Below are positions 23,201 to 35,000 of a DNA stretch of 40,218 bases, one piece after another (position 1 is the stretch's first letter; the number at the start of each line of letters is the position of its first letter). The position numbers and the translations under genes were made by a program. Location: the NCBI GenBank assembly GCA_017941355.1, contig JAGAWN010000158.1:1-40218 (forward strand), given 5' to 3'. The DNA is from Ruminiclostridium sp. GTDB taxonomy: Bacteria; Bacillota; Clostridia; Oscillospirales; Ruminococcaceae. The notes beneath the pieces were generated by a model. It worked only from the letters and a program-made list of their open reading frames with translations, did no database searches and had not been told where the DNA came from.

Positions 23201-24402
23201 TTGCTGCCCAGCGGTATCATAGTGGAAAAAACATATCCATAACTCTCACGCTGCCAGAATATATCCTCAATGTCCGAAATGTATTTTACTGTTTCCCGAA
23301 TATCTTCGTTGTCAGCGGCGAACGCGAGAATGCTTTGTACTTCCTCCTCTGTGAATACAACACCTCTGTCCTCGCAGTCCTCAATTATAAACTCCGCTTT
23401 CTGAATATTGTTAAGCTCCGTGTCCGCTAACTTTTCTTCCATAGAAAGATCGCGCTTGCGCATTTTTAGCAGCTCCGATTCGATAGCACCGGATATTGTT
23501 TTGGCAGCTGTCTGTATCTCCTGCAATGCATTCAGCAGTTGTTCCTTCTGCTTTCCCTCGCTCCAGGTTGCTATATATGGGAAAGAATAATCGGAAGTAT
23601 CCATGCCGAACTTTTCAGCCACAATAAACGCGACCGATTCTGCCTGAACCTCTTTCTCGTTGCGCGGAGATTTAGCGGTTACTATTTTCTTGTCGGGGTC
23701 ATGCAAAAGGCTGTGCGCAGTCTCATGAAATGCTGTTTTAAGCGTCTGTAAGTCGCTCATTCCAGTCTGTATAACTATTCTGCCTTGCACCGAACTGTAG
23801 TAGCCCTTTGCACCGCTGCCTATGTTCTCAAAGTCAATATCTATACCGGAGACCTTTCTGAGAGCTGTAAATATCGCTGCTTTCTTCGCTGCATCTATAT
23901 CTCCCTGCAATTCCGTGACTGGGTCGGGAATATCCTTGCCGCTGGTCTGCGACAAGTCGAATACATACGCCGCTTTAAACGCGATATCCTTTATATTTTC
24001 TTGCACGGTCTCCATTTTTTCAGTACCGTCATCGTTATAGAGCTGATTTCCGAATTCGTCCTTTGCCGGGCGTTCGTATTCCTCATACTGATTTGTTTTG
24101 TACACCACCGGGGCAAGTATTTTTATCCCGGATTCGCCTTTGTTTACATAACGACCGAGCTTCTTCCAAGTGCTGAAAGTCCCTATAAAAGTAGCGTCGG
24201 GACGCTGCATACTTATAAGCATGGTATTTCTCGCGGAATAATCGGTGAATTTGGACGCGAATTTAAGATATTCCATGTATTTCTCGGAAGTGAACACCTT
24301 GTTCACGCCTTCATCTATCCGCTTGAATATATCTTCAATCTCAGCCTGCTTTTTAGCGGAATATTCGGCTTTTTCCTCTGCCGTAAACTCCTTTCTTGCC
24401 AT
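20281..24402 (-). CDS. ArdC-like antirestriction polyprotein with LPD repeats, DUF3849-like and YodL domains
   Basis: This 1373-residue protein has an ArdC-type N-terminal ssDNA-binding domain (about 1-150: FTDYSARNTMLISMQRPDAT, TWKKLGRYVNKGESGIKIL). A zinc-peptidase-like domain carries HETAH near residue 226. A repeat region has three copies of a roughly 100-residue module (about 535-800: RHADNIAAQLDADGVRFSG and TITINKAD). A DUF3849-like helical domain (about 830-960) ends RLALLTEAHPVML. A YodL-type domain (about 1170-1280) has FEIYQLRIS, FNIDCPDDFRGHSLSVSDV and YYVDRVGFK. ArdC proteins shield incoming single-stranded plasmid DNA from restriction. LPD modules are typical of proteins delivered or made early in conjugation. 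ATG 24402 has AAAGGAG upstream. Confidence 0.85.
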   Translation of the reverse strand: MARKEFTAEEKAEYSAKKQAEIEDIFKRIDEGVNKVFTSEKYMEYLKFASKFTDYSARNTMLISMQRPDATFIGTFSTWKKLGRYVNKGESGIKILAPVVYKTNQYEEYERPAKDEFGNQLYNDDGTEKMETVQENIKDIAFKAAYVFDLSQTSGKDIPDPVTELQGDIDAAKKAAIFTALRKVSGIDIDFENIGSGAKGYYSSVQGRIVIQTGMSDLQTLKTAFHETAHSLLHDPDKKIVTAKSPRNEKEVQAESVAFIVAEKFGMDTSDYSFPYIATWSEGKQKEQLLNALQEIQTAAKTISGAIESELLKMRKRDLSMEEKLADTELNNIQKAEFIIEDCEDRGVVFTEEEVQSILAFAADNEDIRETVKYISDIEDIFWQRESYGYVFSTMIPLGSKEAALEAFDRGEAVYLLYPDNSEGLAYERYEIEEFDGFFGLDKEEDIKKVRPDEHLIEVTKDVGLEKWDNNLDVYINGVPAFSREQIENASPDAKIMLADYQYAAELDFDKPAKAPGKENKMTYANKKMTPPDTGKNPNVIGNTPYSELGEKSELKYITGLNSRHADNIAAQLDADGVRFSGLRKDDGTTTITINKADMSRYEAAERKVKDSYRASNDRHEPQQERSHASQTKQAPTNPNAIGNTPYAELGEKSKLKYITGLNSRHADNIAAQLDADGVRFSGLRKGDGTTTITINKADISLYEAAEQKVKDSYRTASKDKHERTDTHLSSKTPTEKSEKVYYNGLKKRHADNVIKQLEADGIEYSVYHKGTVTNIGISKADVPRYEAAVEKVKASYRAADNIVADKPKVPKAAVPEKRPDIQRSLKDVLICTQSYLEAKQSGNEQAWRDSLAASKACIEYLNEHLFDAYDSRNLKGLVKDMEEKFGLERTMYSIAATVQLKDSDLRFSREAKERAREYAFDSDRARLALLTEAHPVMLCAFYESLIDREKELKMPQPEIERQQLPSHLADKLLLSTECVELRDDHRGIPETHFYQSSANEYHVEGYGWLKEYEYDAVQKKSGLSVKEFADKIDMVNAKYITPEGRTGQIDMTKQEYDMLTEKTYSPEGKAALEAAKIALDGIKSGMRGNDPKPVEYYAVCMDSHDRFEVCTISATGNVTPVKTGISTVAEAKKSLIEIYNERKDEARVELVHPQTLQEKAEEIRRTMPVAKHKPNFEIYQLRISQDNAEISFRPMEELLQKGIKPKFSSYEKVYEGNTADLNIRGNTLAQTLDDFFRKFNIDCPDDFRGHSLSVSDVIVLDEKAYYVDRVGFKALGNFLPPEREKDRFIKDLPAIVSELSGRSDSAIAESVDNIFKKGERLGIESAVLKEALYMSTDARVAEVVEKRDKGHAQPSAEAPKQDKLVSSKKMKL
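22000..22797 (-). repeat. Tandem module repeat inside the ArdC/YodL gene
   Basis: Unit 1 spans about 22550-22797 and unit 2 about 22250-22496, with near-identical DNA and protein (IGNTPY-ELGEKS-LKYITG, then RHADNIAAQLDADGVRFSG). A third, diverged unit lies at about 22000-22200. The period between units 1 and 2 is about 300 bases. High DNA identity implies recent duplication and a site for copy-number change. Confidence 0.8.
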
Positions 24403-24423
24403 ATATCATGACTCCTTTCGCAG

Positions 24424-24945
24424 TTATATTTCAAATTCATCAAGATAGCTCCCCGGCGAGATCTCTATGTATGGCGGCTTAAACGGCGGTGCAGAAGTAA
24501 CTTTCAGAGCATTTTCAGCCTGATGAATATACTGCGTCCCAACTGTTTCGACCACCGTTGAATCCACATTATGCAAGCGCCTTTCTCTCGCCGCTTTGTA
24601 GTAATCGTGCAGTTTGGTGTGCAGGCTGTCGGACATAAGTCCGAAGAAGCCCACGACCACATCACGAAGCAGGAATGATACCGACAAGATGCTGTTATTG
24701 TTGTAAACGGTATTGGAAACAACTTTGTATTTACCGCTGCCAACGGAATCGGTCTCTTCGATAACAAGTCTTCCGCTTATGTAGAGCGTAGCAGAAGCCG
24801 CGAATTTCCTCGCGTATATAGTTATTTTAGTTCTGTTCCTACGGGCTTCCACGGAGTATTCCTTGATACCGTGCAGAAGTGCTTCCGTCTGAACTGCGGT
24901 AACGCATACCTTCTGAAAATCCTCAAATAGTTTTCTGTCGATCAT
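24424..24945 (-). CDS. Unrecognised element protein (173 aa)
   Basis: ATG 24945 is chosen because GAGGAGG lies nine bases upstream; an earlier in-frame ATG at 24963 overlaps that site. The protein starts MIDRKLFEDFQKVC. A beta-rich middle (TKITIYARKFAASATLYISG, then RLVIEETD) is followed by a helix with HTKLHDYYKAARERR, and it ends in an acidic/aromatic tail. There are no membrane segments and no recognised motif. It sits between the DUF3848-like gene and the ArdC polyprotein in the same operon, so a role in conjugative maintenance is a guess from context only. Confidence 0.7.
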   Translation of the reverse strand: MIDRKLFEDFQKVCVTAVQTEALLHGIKEYSVEARRNRTKITIYARKFAASATLYISGRLVIEETDSVGSGKYKVVSNTVYNNNSILSVSFLLRDVVVGFFGLMSDSLHTKLHDYYKAARERRLHNVDSTVVETVGTQYIHQAENALKVTSAPPFKPPYIEISPGSYLDEFEI

Positions 24946-24959
24946 AATATTTATCCTCC

Positions 24960-26054
24960 TCATAACGATTTGTTTTTATGTGCCGGTGTAGGCTCAGGCT
25001 TCTGTTCTTGTGACTTTATCTGTTCATGTACCTGCCGGTCGATAGAAATTTGTATTTTATCTGCCGTTTCTTCAAGCGCCAGCCCTATATCATATAACCC
25101 GTGATACTCACCGTTGTCACGCCATTCCTCATACACTTCATCAAGGGTATTGCTGCTTGACAGCAGGGCATTGTACTGTTTATCGGAAAGCACCGGTGTC
25201 TGATACTCACAGTACGAAACGATCTCATTTTTGGTCGTGATCTCGTATGCAGCGGCTATTATCTCGTCCGCCGGCTTTGTCCGCAGATCCGCTATAAAGC
25301 TGTCATATTCCTGCTTGACCTTGTTGAATAGCAGTTCCATGTTCTTTTCCGCAGCAAACCGCACACGAAGCTCGTCGAGCTTGTTTCCGGTCAGAGAATC
25401 CATATCCCTTCCCATGACATGAGTAACGTATTCCTTGAAATGATGCCAGTCGGGGCTTTTCATATACTCATTGACCTTAACGGCGAGGTCGCGGTCGCCG
25501 ACAAATATTGCATCGTGATCGTTCAGCGACCTTTTTATATCATCAACATCATAGTAGTAATTGAAGCCCTCGCAGGCTCTTAACCTTACACCCATATCAA
25601 ATAGTTCTTTAGCGACATTTTCCGTAACAGTCACCGAAGCATATTCCGTTGGATAGAACGCGCCGCTTCTGACATACGCAAGTCCTTCATTGTAAGACAT
25701 ATCCTCATACTGGAGAGCTGTGAACAGGTCGGCTGCACAGCGGTGATATATGCCCTTGTCGATACTGTCAAGAAAATCATCGATATATTTCTCATTGGTG
25801 TTACTGAATTCGGCATATTCCATTATGTGCCAGAAGTCCGCGTCGTCTATCTTCTCCGCCTTTAATGCTTCGGTCAGCTTATTTACCGTAGATGCCGAAT
25901 AAACGCTGTTAGCGATACGTTTAGCCGAAGGAGCAATGCATTTTGCCATAAGCGACAGGGATATATCGCTATATCCCTGTGATATGACCTTTCGGAGCTG
26001 CCGTTCATCAAGTCTTTCCGTAAGTATTTCTATGTTCTCGTCTCTGTTTGCCAT
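24960..26054 (-). CDS. Element protein with DUF3848-like C-terminal region
   Basis: This is a 364-residue, mostly helical, acidic cytosolic protein. Residues about 230-340 (LLFNKVKQEYDSFIADL, then a helical stretch with KNEIVSYCEYQTPVLSDKQY and NTLDEVYEEW) match the shape of DUF3848, a short domain found in clostridial conjugative elements beside LPD polyproteins. The N-terminal 220 residues are unrecognised. Its ATG 26054 lies four bases after the stop of the giant polyprotein, and its ribosome site AAGGAG is inside that gene's last codons, so translation is coupled. Function unknown. Confidence 0.65.
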   Translation of the reverse strand: MANRDENIEILTERLDERQLRKVISQGYSDISLSLMAKCIAPSAKRIANSVYSASTVNKLTEALKAEKIDDADFWHIMEYAEFSNTNEKYIDDFLDSIDKGIYHRCAADLFTALQYEDMSYNEGLAYVRSGAFYPTEYASVTVTENVAKELFDMGVRLRACEGFNYYYDVDDIKRSLNDHDAIFVGDRDLAVKVNEYMKSPDWHHFKEYVTHVMGRDMDSLTGNKLDELRVRFAAEKNMELLFNKVKQEYDSFIADLRTKPADEIIAAAYEITTKNEIVSYCEYQTPVLSDKQYNALLSSSNTLDEVYEEWRDNGEYHGLYDIGLALEETADKIQISIDRQVHEQIKSQEQKPEPTPAHKNKSL

Positions 26055-26058
26055 TTTA

Positions 26059-29000
26059 TCATCTCCTTGTCTTGTGCGAGACCGTCCTTTGCGGCTCTTT
26101 GGGTGCAGCAGGCGTCGGTATCGGCTTCAACTGCGGTCTGTCAAATGCAGACGCGGTCATTGCGGCAGGCATTTTAACGGTCATGATAACACTTGTGGGC
26201 GGTACAGGGGCGCTTTTGGTATCGCGTTCACTTGCTGACGTTTCATCAATAAGTATAGGTTCGGGATCCTCTGTCTTTCCTCCGCTGAGTGCAGCATTTA
26301 CAAAATCAAGCCGAGCCTGCTTCTTTTCAAGCTCCTCCTCGCGCTCAAAAGGCTTTGTTACAGCCGTTCTTGCTTCTTCAAGATTTGCCTTTGCCTGTTC
26401 AAGCTGTTCAGAATACAATTGTATCTGTTTGTTTATACTTGTATCGGCAAGTATCTCCAAACGCCTTATGTTACCTAGCGCATTAGTCATTGTGACTTCC
26501 GTGGAATACTTCAGCTCACCGTTGAGAACTGCAACACAGCAGGTTTCATCACTGCTGCTCACCAGTTTTTTCTCTATTGTGACATCGAATCTGAAGTAGT
26601 TGCCCAAATGCTGCTGTTCTCCGGTAGCAGCACACTTGATGATAGCCTTATCAAGCATTTCTCCGGCTTCTTTACGCTCTGTATATATCTTTCCGTCGAT
26701 AGTAAGCGCAAATTCAGCTTTATCCGGGTGGTGTTCCTGATATGCTTTCAAGTCGTTGCTTGCCTTGTGAACAAGCCCAGTGAGCTGTTCTATTCTTTGC
26801 GGCAGGACACTTTCCGCCAGTTCCTGCATCTTATATACCGACTTCTTATGCTCGGATCTCAGCGTTTTAAGCATTGCAACATCATTGTCGAGCTGTATTT
26901 TCTCCTTTATCATGGGATTTCCGGACGCGATAGCCTGCATTTCGGAATATGTAAGGACTGTTTCGTCCACATCTTCCGAGACCCTCGCAGGTTCCTTGCT
27001 TGTCATTATCTGAGATATGAATTTTGCCTTGTTGGTTATAATGCCCATGAGATAGGCATCAAAGGTTTCCTCCGTAAGATAATGATAGATACCGATCTCG
27101 GAGAAATTGTTACCCTGACGCACTCCGCGGCCGTCCTGCTGCGTAAGATCCGCAGGCTTCCACGGAATATCAAGATGATGTATCGCACATATCCTGTCCT
27201 GTATGTTCGCACCTGTTCCGAGCTTTGATGTACTTGCAAGTATAAAGCGCTTTTCGCCCTTGCGAAGCTGCTCATACATATCCGCTCTCGCTTTATCGGT
27301 CTTAGCGTCCCCGGCAAAGCATATTTCCTCACGGGGGATACCGCGCTTGATAAGCTCGTCCTTTATCGCCTGATATATCGAAAAGTGCTCTGCATCTTCG
27401 TTTACGGCAATATCGCAGAATACTATCTGTACACCTTTTTCTTTTTCAGTCTGATGATACAGCTTTTCAAGATTTTCAAGCAGTTTATTGACTTTGCTGT
27501 CGGGAGCCGGTGTCGCGTTTGGATTCAGACACCTGCAATCAAGTCCGAGAAGCCTTGCCTCGTGCGTAATGCGAAGCATATTGTCCTCCCTTGGGTCAAC
27601 GCAGCCGCTGTGTATCGCTTCACTGCGTTTTGCAAGCTCCTGCATATACATTTTCTGAAACTCGTCCGGCTTTGATGATACTATTATAGGCTTTCCAGTC
27701 GTCAGCTCCGGAACTTTCAGCTTTACCATGTCCGGTGTCTGAATATCCGCAAATTCCTTGTACATCTGCATAAGCTCCGGGATATTCACAAATTTGGAGA
27801 ATCTGTTTTTCATCTGAAATCCGTCACCGGCAGGCTTTATTTCAAGCTGAGAGACTACCTCACCGAACGTGCTCGCCCAATCATCGAATGTTTCAAGACC
27901 TGCCTTTTCAAGCAGATCGGGGCGCAGATAACGCTGCATGACATAGAACTCCACCATGGAATTACTCACGGGCGTACCCGTACTGAATAAAATATTGTTG
28001 CAGCCGTATTTGTCGTTAAGATACTGTGTTTTCATCAGCATATCCTCTGACTTCTGCGCCGCTGTAGTCTGCACTCCGGCAACATTCGACATTTTTGTTG
28101 CAACGAAGCAATTCTTATAATTATGGGCTTCATCACAGACAAGATAATCGAATCCGAGCTTTTCAAAGCACAGCGAATTATCCTTTGGAGAGGACATAAG
28201 TTTTTCAAGCTGCTCCTGTATCCGCTTTTGCTGACGTTCAAGAGCCTTGATAGACGTTCTGTCACCGTCGTCTGCATCTTGTAAAGCGTCCATGATCTCG
28301 TTCAGTTCGCTCTCCATAAACTGCCTGCGGTACTCAAATGACATCGGTATGCGTTCAAACTGTTGAAATGACATTATAACTGCATCATAGTCGCCGGTCA
28401 CACACCGTGCAATGAACTTTTGTCGATTATCCTTTGTAAAGTCCTCCGGACGCGCCACAAGCAGCTTCGCATTGGGGTAAAGACGAAGCCATTCGCTCGC
28501 CGTTTGTAGTGTAAGATGTTTCGGGACTACGATACAGCCTTTGTTTATAAGACCAAGGCGCTTCTTTTCCATAGTTGCCGCGATCATCTCAAATGACTTT
28601 CCGGCACCGACACAGTGGGCAAGCAGAGTGTTTCCGCTCAGTTTTGCTCGGAGCACCGCGTTTTCCTGGTGAGGACGCAGTTTTATTGCCGGATTCATGC
28701 CTGCGAAGCTCTGGTGTGAACCGTCATACTCTCTGCCACGGATTCCGTTGAAAAGATAGTTGTACCGCTCGACGTATTTCTGCCTGCGGTCTATATCCTC
28801 CCATATCCATGATTTGAACGCTTCTTTCATCAGCCTCGCTTTTTCCTTTGCAAGCTGCGTTTCGGTAGGATTTATAACGTATGTCGTCTTTCCGTCATCG
28901 TCCTTGACAGAGTCTCGTATAACAATGTCTCTTTGGTTCAGCAGATTTTCAAAAATGTGATAACTCGACATTCTGCTTGTACCGTATGTTTCATTAGCTG

Positions 29001-32000
29001 AAACCCTTTTGTCAACGTATTTTCCTTCAATTTTATACTCACCCATTCGTGTTCTGGTCACGGGATGTCCGAATGGAGAAGTATCGGCTTTCGCGTATTC
29101 GCTAAGAAACCTGTTGTAATCTTCAACATCTATCCAGTTTGCGCCGATACGCACTGATATTTCACTTGCTTCAAGGTCTTTCGGTATGACCTTTGTAAGT
29201 GCGTCAACGTTCTTCTGAAATCCGCTGTCGATATGTTCTGTATAGCGCTGCGCTATTTTCAGCTTTTCGCGTACATTGCCGGACAGGTATTCCGAAGCGT
29301 CCACATATCCCGATAAAGGTTCATCGTCTTTTATCTTTGCAGGATCCCGGAACACATCATTGCCCAAGCCCTCTATGAGCTTTTCGGAAGTACAGTCCAT
29401 GAGTTTTGCCATATACGCAATATCGACTTTCCCCAAGCGGTCAAGCGACACCTGTAATGCTTCCTGCGGAGTATCGACCCTTGTTATCTCGACCTCGGGG
29501 AGTATTGTTCTTTTTGAGAATATTTCAGACTTTTCTACGGTTTTCTTTTCGACATCAATGATCTCCAGCGCCGCAAGTGTGTTATAATCATCGTCCTGCC
29601 TGAAGCAGCGCTCATTCACCGGATCTGTGATATATCCGTATTTCTTTACGAATCTGTCATATTCTATATTCAGCTCTAACTGCAGTCTCTCAAGTTCCTC
29701 ATCGGAACAAAGGGCAGCCTGTGCGTCAATGACCGCCATAGCAGCCTGTCTGATGTTGTGCAGCCCGATCATTCGTTCAAGCGTTTTACCCGTTTCCTGC
29801 ACCTCGGTCATAATCTCATTTTCACGGAAATAAAGCTTTCCATCAACGATAGTATGAGTGAAGTTTCTTACCGAAGGGTCGGCAGGGATAACGCTTATCT
29901 CACCTTGTTCCTGTTCTTCCGCTCTTGTAGTTTCAATTGCTCCCTTTATTTTGGCAATTGCAGCCTTGATCTGTTCGGAGAGAGGAATATCGGAATTGCC
30001 GTAGCAGACGGTCACTTTGCTGTCGTTGCCGTATTTGCCCTTCATACGTTCGTCCCAAGCCATTGTACCAAGCATCATATCGGGGTTGTCAACAAAATAC
30101 TGATTACACGGTATTCCGTCGGCGGTCTGTCCCATGTGTACCCATGCAGGGACTTCCACGGTAAGCGTATCACGCTTTTTGAAGAATAATATATCCGAAG
30201 TCGTTTCCGTTCCGGCATTTTTCTTAAAGGCATCGTTCGGCAAGCGGATAGCACCGAGAAGATCACAACGCTCTGCAAGGTATCTCCTTGCTTTATCGTT
30301 CATCTTATCCATAGTGAACTTGCTAGTCACAATAGCCACAATGCCGCCGGGCTTTACCTTATCCACCGCTTTTGCAGCGAAATAGTCATGTATCTTGAAG
30401 CCGAGTTTGTCGTAAGCCTTGTCAGAGACACGATAATCGCCAAACGGGATATTGCCGACGACTACATCAAAGCTGTTGTTATTGAAGCTTGTCTGCTCAA
30501 AGCCTTTTATCTGAATATGTTCCCGGGGATATAGCTGCTGTGCGATCCTGCCGCTTATGCTGTCGAGTTCGACACCGTACAGCCGGGAATTGCCGTGCAT
30601 TTCTTCGGGCATTTTGGCAAAGAAGTTTCCGACACCCATAGACGGTTCAAGAACATTGCCGCCCTCGAATCCGAACTGTTCAAGTGCCTGATATATTCCG
30701 TCCGTGATCTCCGGGGGAGTATAGAAGCTCGTCAGCGTTGATGCTCTTGCCGCCTTGTATTCTTCGGGAGTAAGCAGTTCACGCAATTCCTGTTGTTCAC
30801 TCTCCCAGCCGGACGGCGCGGCTTCACCGAGATTTCCTGCAAAGCTGTCTGCCGCACGGTCGGACGTGAATGCCTGCGGTATTCCGCCCCAGCCGACATA
30901 CCCGGCAAGCACGGACTGTTCTTCGGGAGTAGCATATCTGTTTTCGGATTCGAGCTTCTGCAAGAGCCTTATAGCTTCCACATTTGCCTTGAATTTGGAC
31001 TTTGCGCCACCCTGAACAATATCCTTTTCATGGAAATGGTATGTCACCGGCGTTCCGGCTTTCGGCTCTTTCTTTGGTGTAATCTGTATCTTTTCAGGGT
31101 TATTATCAGCAGTCTTATCCGCCGACGGTTCTTTGGCACTCGCCTTTGTCGGTTCGCTTATGTTCGGTTTATCATCTGTATCAAGCACCATTTGTTCAGG
31201 CTCGGTAACAGTGTCTTGCACCACTTCTGAAACAGTTTGCATTACCTCATGTTTCGCAATACTTTCAAATGCCGCCGCCTTCAACTTTGCAAGCTCCGCC
31301 GGAACATCGAGCTCGGTGTTCATATCCGCTATCTCAAAGAACATATCATAGTCGGTTATTTCAACAAAATTCGATATTTCCGAGCCGGAAAGCTGCGCGA
31401 CTGCTTCTGAAAGCGCGATAGCTTCCTCCATTTCCCACACACCACCGTCAATCGGCGTAAGGTCAGAAGCATACAGAGTGTACTCTATGCCCTCATCGAC
31501 CTGCATTACAGAAATAAAGGTCTCGTCACGAACGTCCATGAATACGGCAGCTTCTTCCTCGACTTCCGCAGGAAGTACCGGTTCCGGTGTTTCTATGCTG
31601 TCGGGCATATTATTAAGTGTGTCAGCTTTCAACTCCGCGAGCCTTACTGGAACATCACCGTCATATTCCAGTTCCGACAATTCCGAAAACAGTTCCGTAT
31701 CTCTGATCTCAGCGAGATTTTTCTGCTCCGTTCCCATAACCTGTGACGCAGCAAAACGAAGATCGGCAGTATTCATATTTTCCATAATACCGCCGTCTAT
31801 GACCATAAGGTCGGGAGCGTACATTGCATACTCCACGCCGTTCACAGTATTCGCCACATAGACAAAGCTCTCGTCGTTTATGTCCATGAAAATAGCGGAC
31901 TGTTTCTGTGTTTCATCAACCGCAGTCTGCACGGGTTCAGATATTTCCAGTTCCTGCTCAATTTCATCGGTATCGGGAACTGTCGGTTCTTCCTTCTGCT

Positions 32001-35000
32001 CTATTTCAGCAGTTTCAGTGACATCCTGCTCCGGTTCTTCCTGTACAGGCTCTTCGTTTTCAGCCGCTATTGCCTTTTTAGCAAGAATACCCGAATAGTC
32101 GATCCCGTATTCATCAAGGACCTTCTTTGCCTGCTCATAGGCGTACTGTTCAAGGAAATCGTTTGGGTCACATCTTTCAAGGTCGCGTTTCGCGTCCTTT
32201 ATGCGTTCTTCTGTTTCAGCCTGCGATATATACTTACCTTCGGCGATAAGGCGTTCTATACGCTCCGCGACCTCGTTCCACTTCATTTCCGTATTGCAGT
32301 AAATCTTACCAAGTGAAAAATCAGTTTTCACATAACGCATACCTTTTGAATTATGCGATTCATCGAATCCCATACGGCTTGAACCGCCCTCGCCGAACTG
32401 CTGTTTAAGAAAAGCTATGCGCTCCTTTTCGTCCTCATGCTGCTCAAAATATTTTGCTATGGCAAATTTGCCATGACTGTAACCGTAGTGTTCGAGCAGA
32501 AGCTTGTCCTTTTCATCTTCGGTAATAAAGAGCTTCGGAGCGTACTCAAAGTCAGCATTTGTAAGAAATTCTGTACGCTGCCTTTGCAGGTCTTTCAGCC
32601 AGAAAAGTGCATCTTTCGGCTTATGAAAACGAAACCGCATAATATTCGGGTTTTCCTCATACTTCCGGATAAAGTCCTCCATACCTGAGATATATTTTGA
32701 CAGCATTTCGGGGTCTGCAATATCAGCCATAATGCGCTTGTGGGAATCGGGATAACCGCCCTTGAACTTTTCTTCGGGAATAAAGTATTCAATCCCGGAA
32801 TCACGGTCAATGTCCTGATGAATATACCATAGCTGTGCAGCCAAATCGTTTATTTCGTTCTGCGGCGACCTGTCAATGATGTCCTGTGAACAATACTCGC
32901 CGTTTGCAAGCATTTCACCTATTCGCTTTGCGGCATCTTCCCAAGTGATATGCTCTTTGGTAACAATGTTAAAAGCGGTAACTCCCACGCCGAGCGTTAT
33001 TCCGTCTTTATCAAACCACACCGACAACTGCGTTTCGTCCGGCAGATAGAAACCACGTCCGTCTGTTCCGAACTCCTTACGGAGAAATTCAGCGTTTTCT
33101 GCATCTGTCTTGCCAAGCTGAAACTGATATGCTATCCTTTCAAGGCTCTGCGGTTTTCCGCTGCCGCCCCTTAACGCATAGTCGATCATACCCAGCGTTA
33201 CATTTGTTGCAGGATATACAAGGCGCAGTTTCTCGCGCTTTTTAGGCATTGCCGACTCTGCCAAATCCACAGGCTCACCGAAAAATGAAAGCTGTTCACC
33301 TCCGGATACTGGCGCAGGTTCAGACTTCCTTGCAGTCTGTTTTTTTGTTGCAGGTGCAGGAACATCAATGACCGGAGCCTTTTCGGGAATATACTCAAAC
33401 CCCTGCTGCGTCAGGGCTTCCTGCCAGTTATCATAAATGTGCTTGTCCAGTATGCCCTCATCGGTCTCGCGGGAAAGATGTATCATATTGTCGGTCTTTT
33501 TTTCGACCTTCCACATTTCCCCGTCAAGCCGGATATTGTCGCCCTCATCGAGATCATCGGCATAGTAACCGTTTTTATCGTGAACGATAGGCGAACGGTA
33601 AAGCTCGAATTGCTCCAGATCGTAGGTCTGATAATCGTTCAGCTTGTACGGCTTCTTCCCGTCAGTGATATACGGGATACCTTCGGCAGTACGTTCTACT
33701 GCTGTTTCAAAACGCTTGCCGCCGAGCTCGCAGGAAGCGACTGGGACGTCTGCTGCTTCATCAAATCGAAATGAATATATTATCAGCTTGTCCGGGCTTT
33801 CCTTGTTTTGTGCCGAACGTGTACTGCGGCTCTTTGTCCGCTGTTCAGAATCCAAATCCAGGTATTCATTCTTCTGTATCATGTCAGCGGTAAGGCTCTG
33901 CACGAGATCCCAGCTAAGTCCCGCTTCCTTGGTACGAGAGAGATAATTGCCCTCCCACACAACTATCACATCGGCAAAAGCCTTGTATCCTACACGTTTA
34001 TCACCTATGTCAAACTCACAGTATTCGGGATTTACAACGGTTTTCATGTATTCGGCTCTTTTATCACTGTCGGAATTTTCAATGAAAAACGCTGTTATCT
34101 CGTCTTTCTTTGCATGGAAGAACCTGTCATTGCGAAGTATTTCACGGATAAGCTGTTCATCGGTCATAGGCGGTATATCGGAAATCAGTATCATGCTGTT
34201 GTTTATGACCGTATGCTCGGTATTTTCCTCCGGTTCCATATCATCAACATCGGAAATAAGGTGTTCGTCTGTCTCTTCCTGTGTTTCAGCTTTCTCCTCT
34301 GTGCGCTCAGACTCAATTGATATTTCAGCATCTGCGTCCGGCAGCTCAACGACATTGACAGGCTGTTCCTTACCTCTTTCAATATCGCGGTTATGGAGAG
34401 CAGTTTCAAGAATAGTGCGTATTTCCTCACTCTGCAATGCGGAGTATCTGTCAGCAAAGAACTTATCAAACCATTCGACTGGAGTAATTTTTGCCCCCTC
34501 CGAATCGCCTAAAACCATTCCCGCAATCTCATAGCTGTCAAGTCTGCGGTTAAAATCGGAATGAAGATACATATCCTTGAGCTTTTTTACCGTTATGACC
34601 GAAGGTAAAATACTGTTTCTTCCATTATCTGATGCTCGATGTTCAGCAGGCGCATTTTCTCCCACGCCTGTATCTCCGCGAACGTTGCCGGACGTGGATT
34701 GCCCTTGCGGTATTGTTCGTCCAGCTCCGAGAACCGTGCCTCCGCTTCTCTGTCTATCAGACGGGGAATTATCTGCCACCGTCCTTCCGTTATATATATC
34801 TGTACTTCCGTCGGGTACTCGGTTTTCACCCATTCCTGCCACATTCTGCCCCATCTGCCTATCGGCTTGCGAAGTAGCTCCGCTTCCTGCCTGTCGTTCG
34901 TGTACGCGATCTGTGTCAGATACTGCCCGGTCACGTTCATTCTGTCGTTCATAAGTGTATTCCTTCTTTCTTTTCCTAATTTGTACGATCTCGCGCTCGA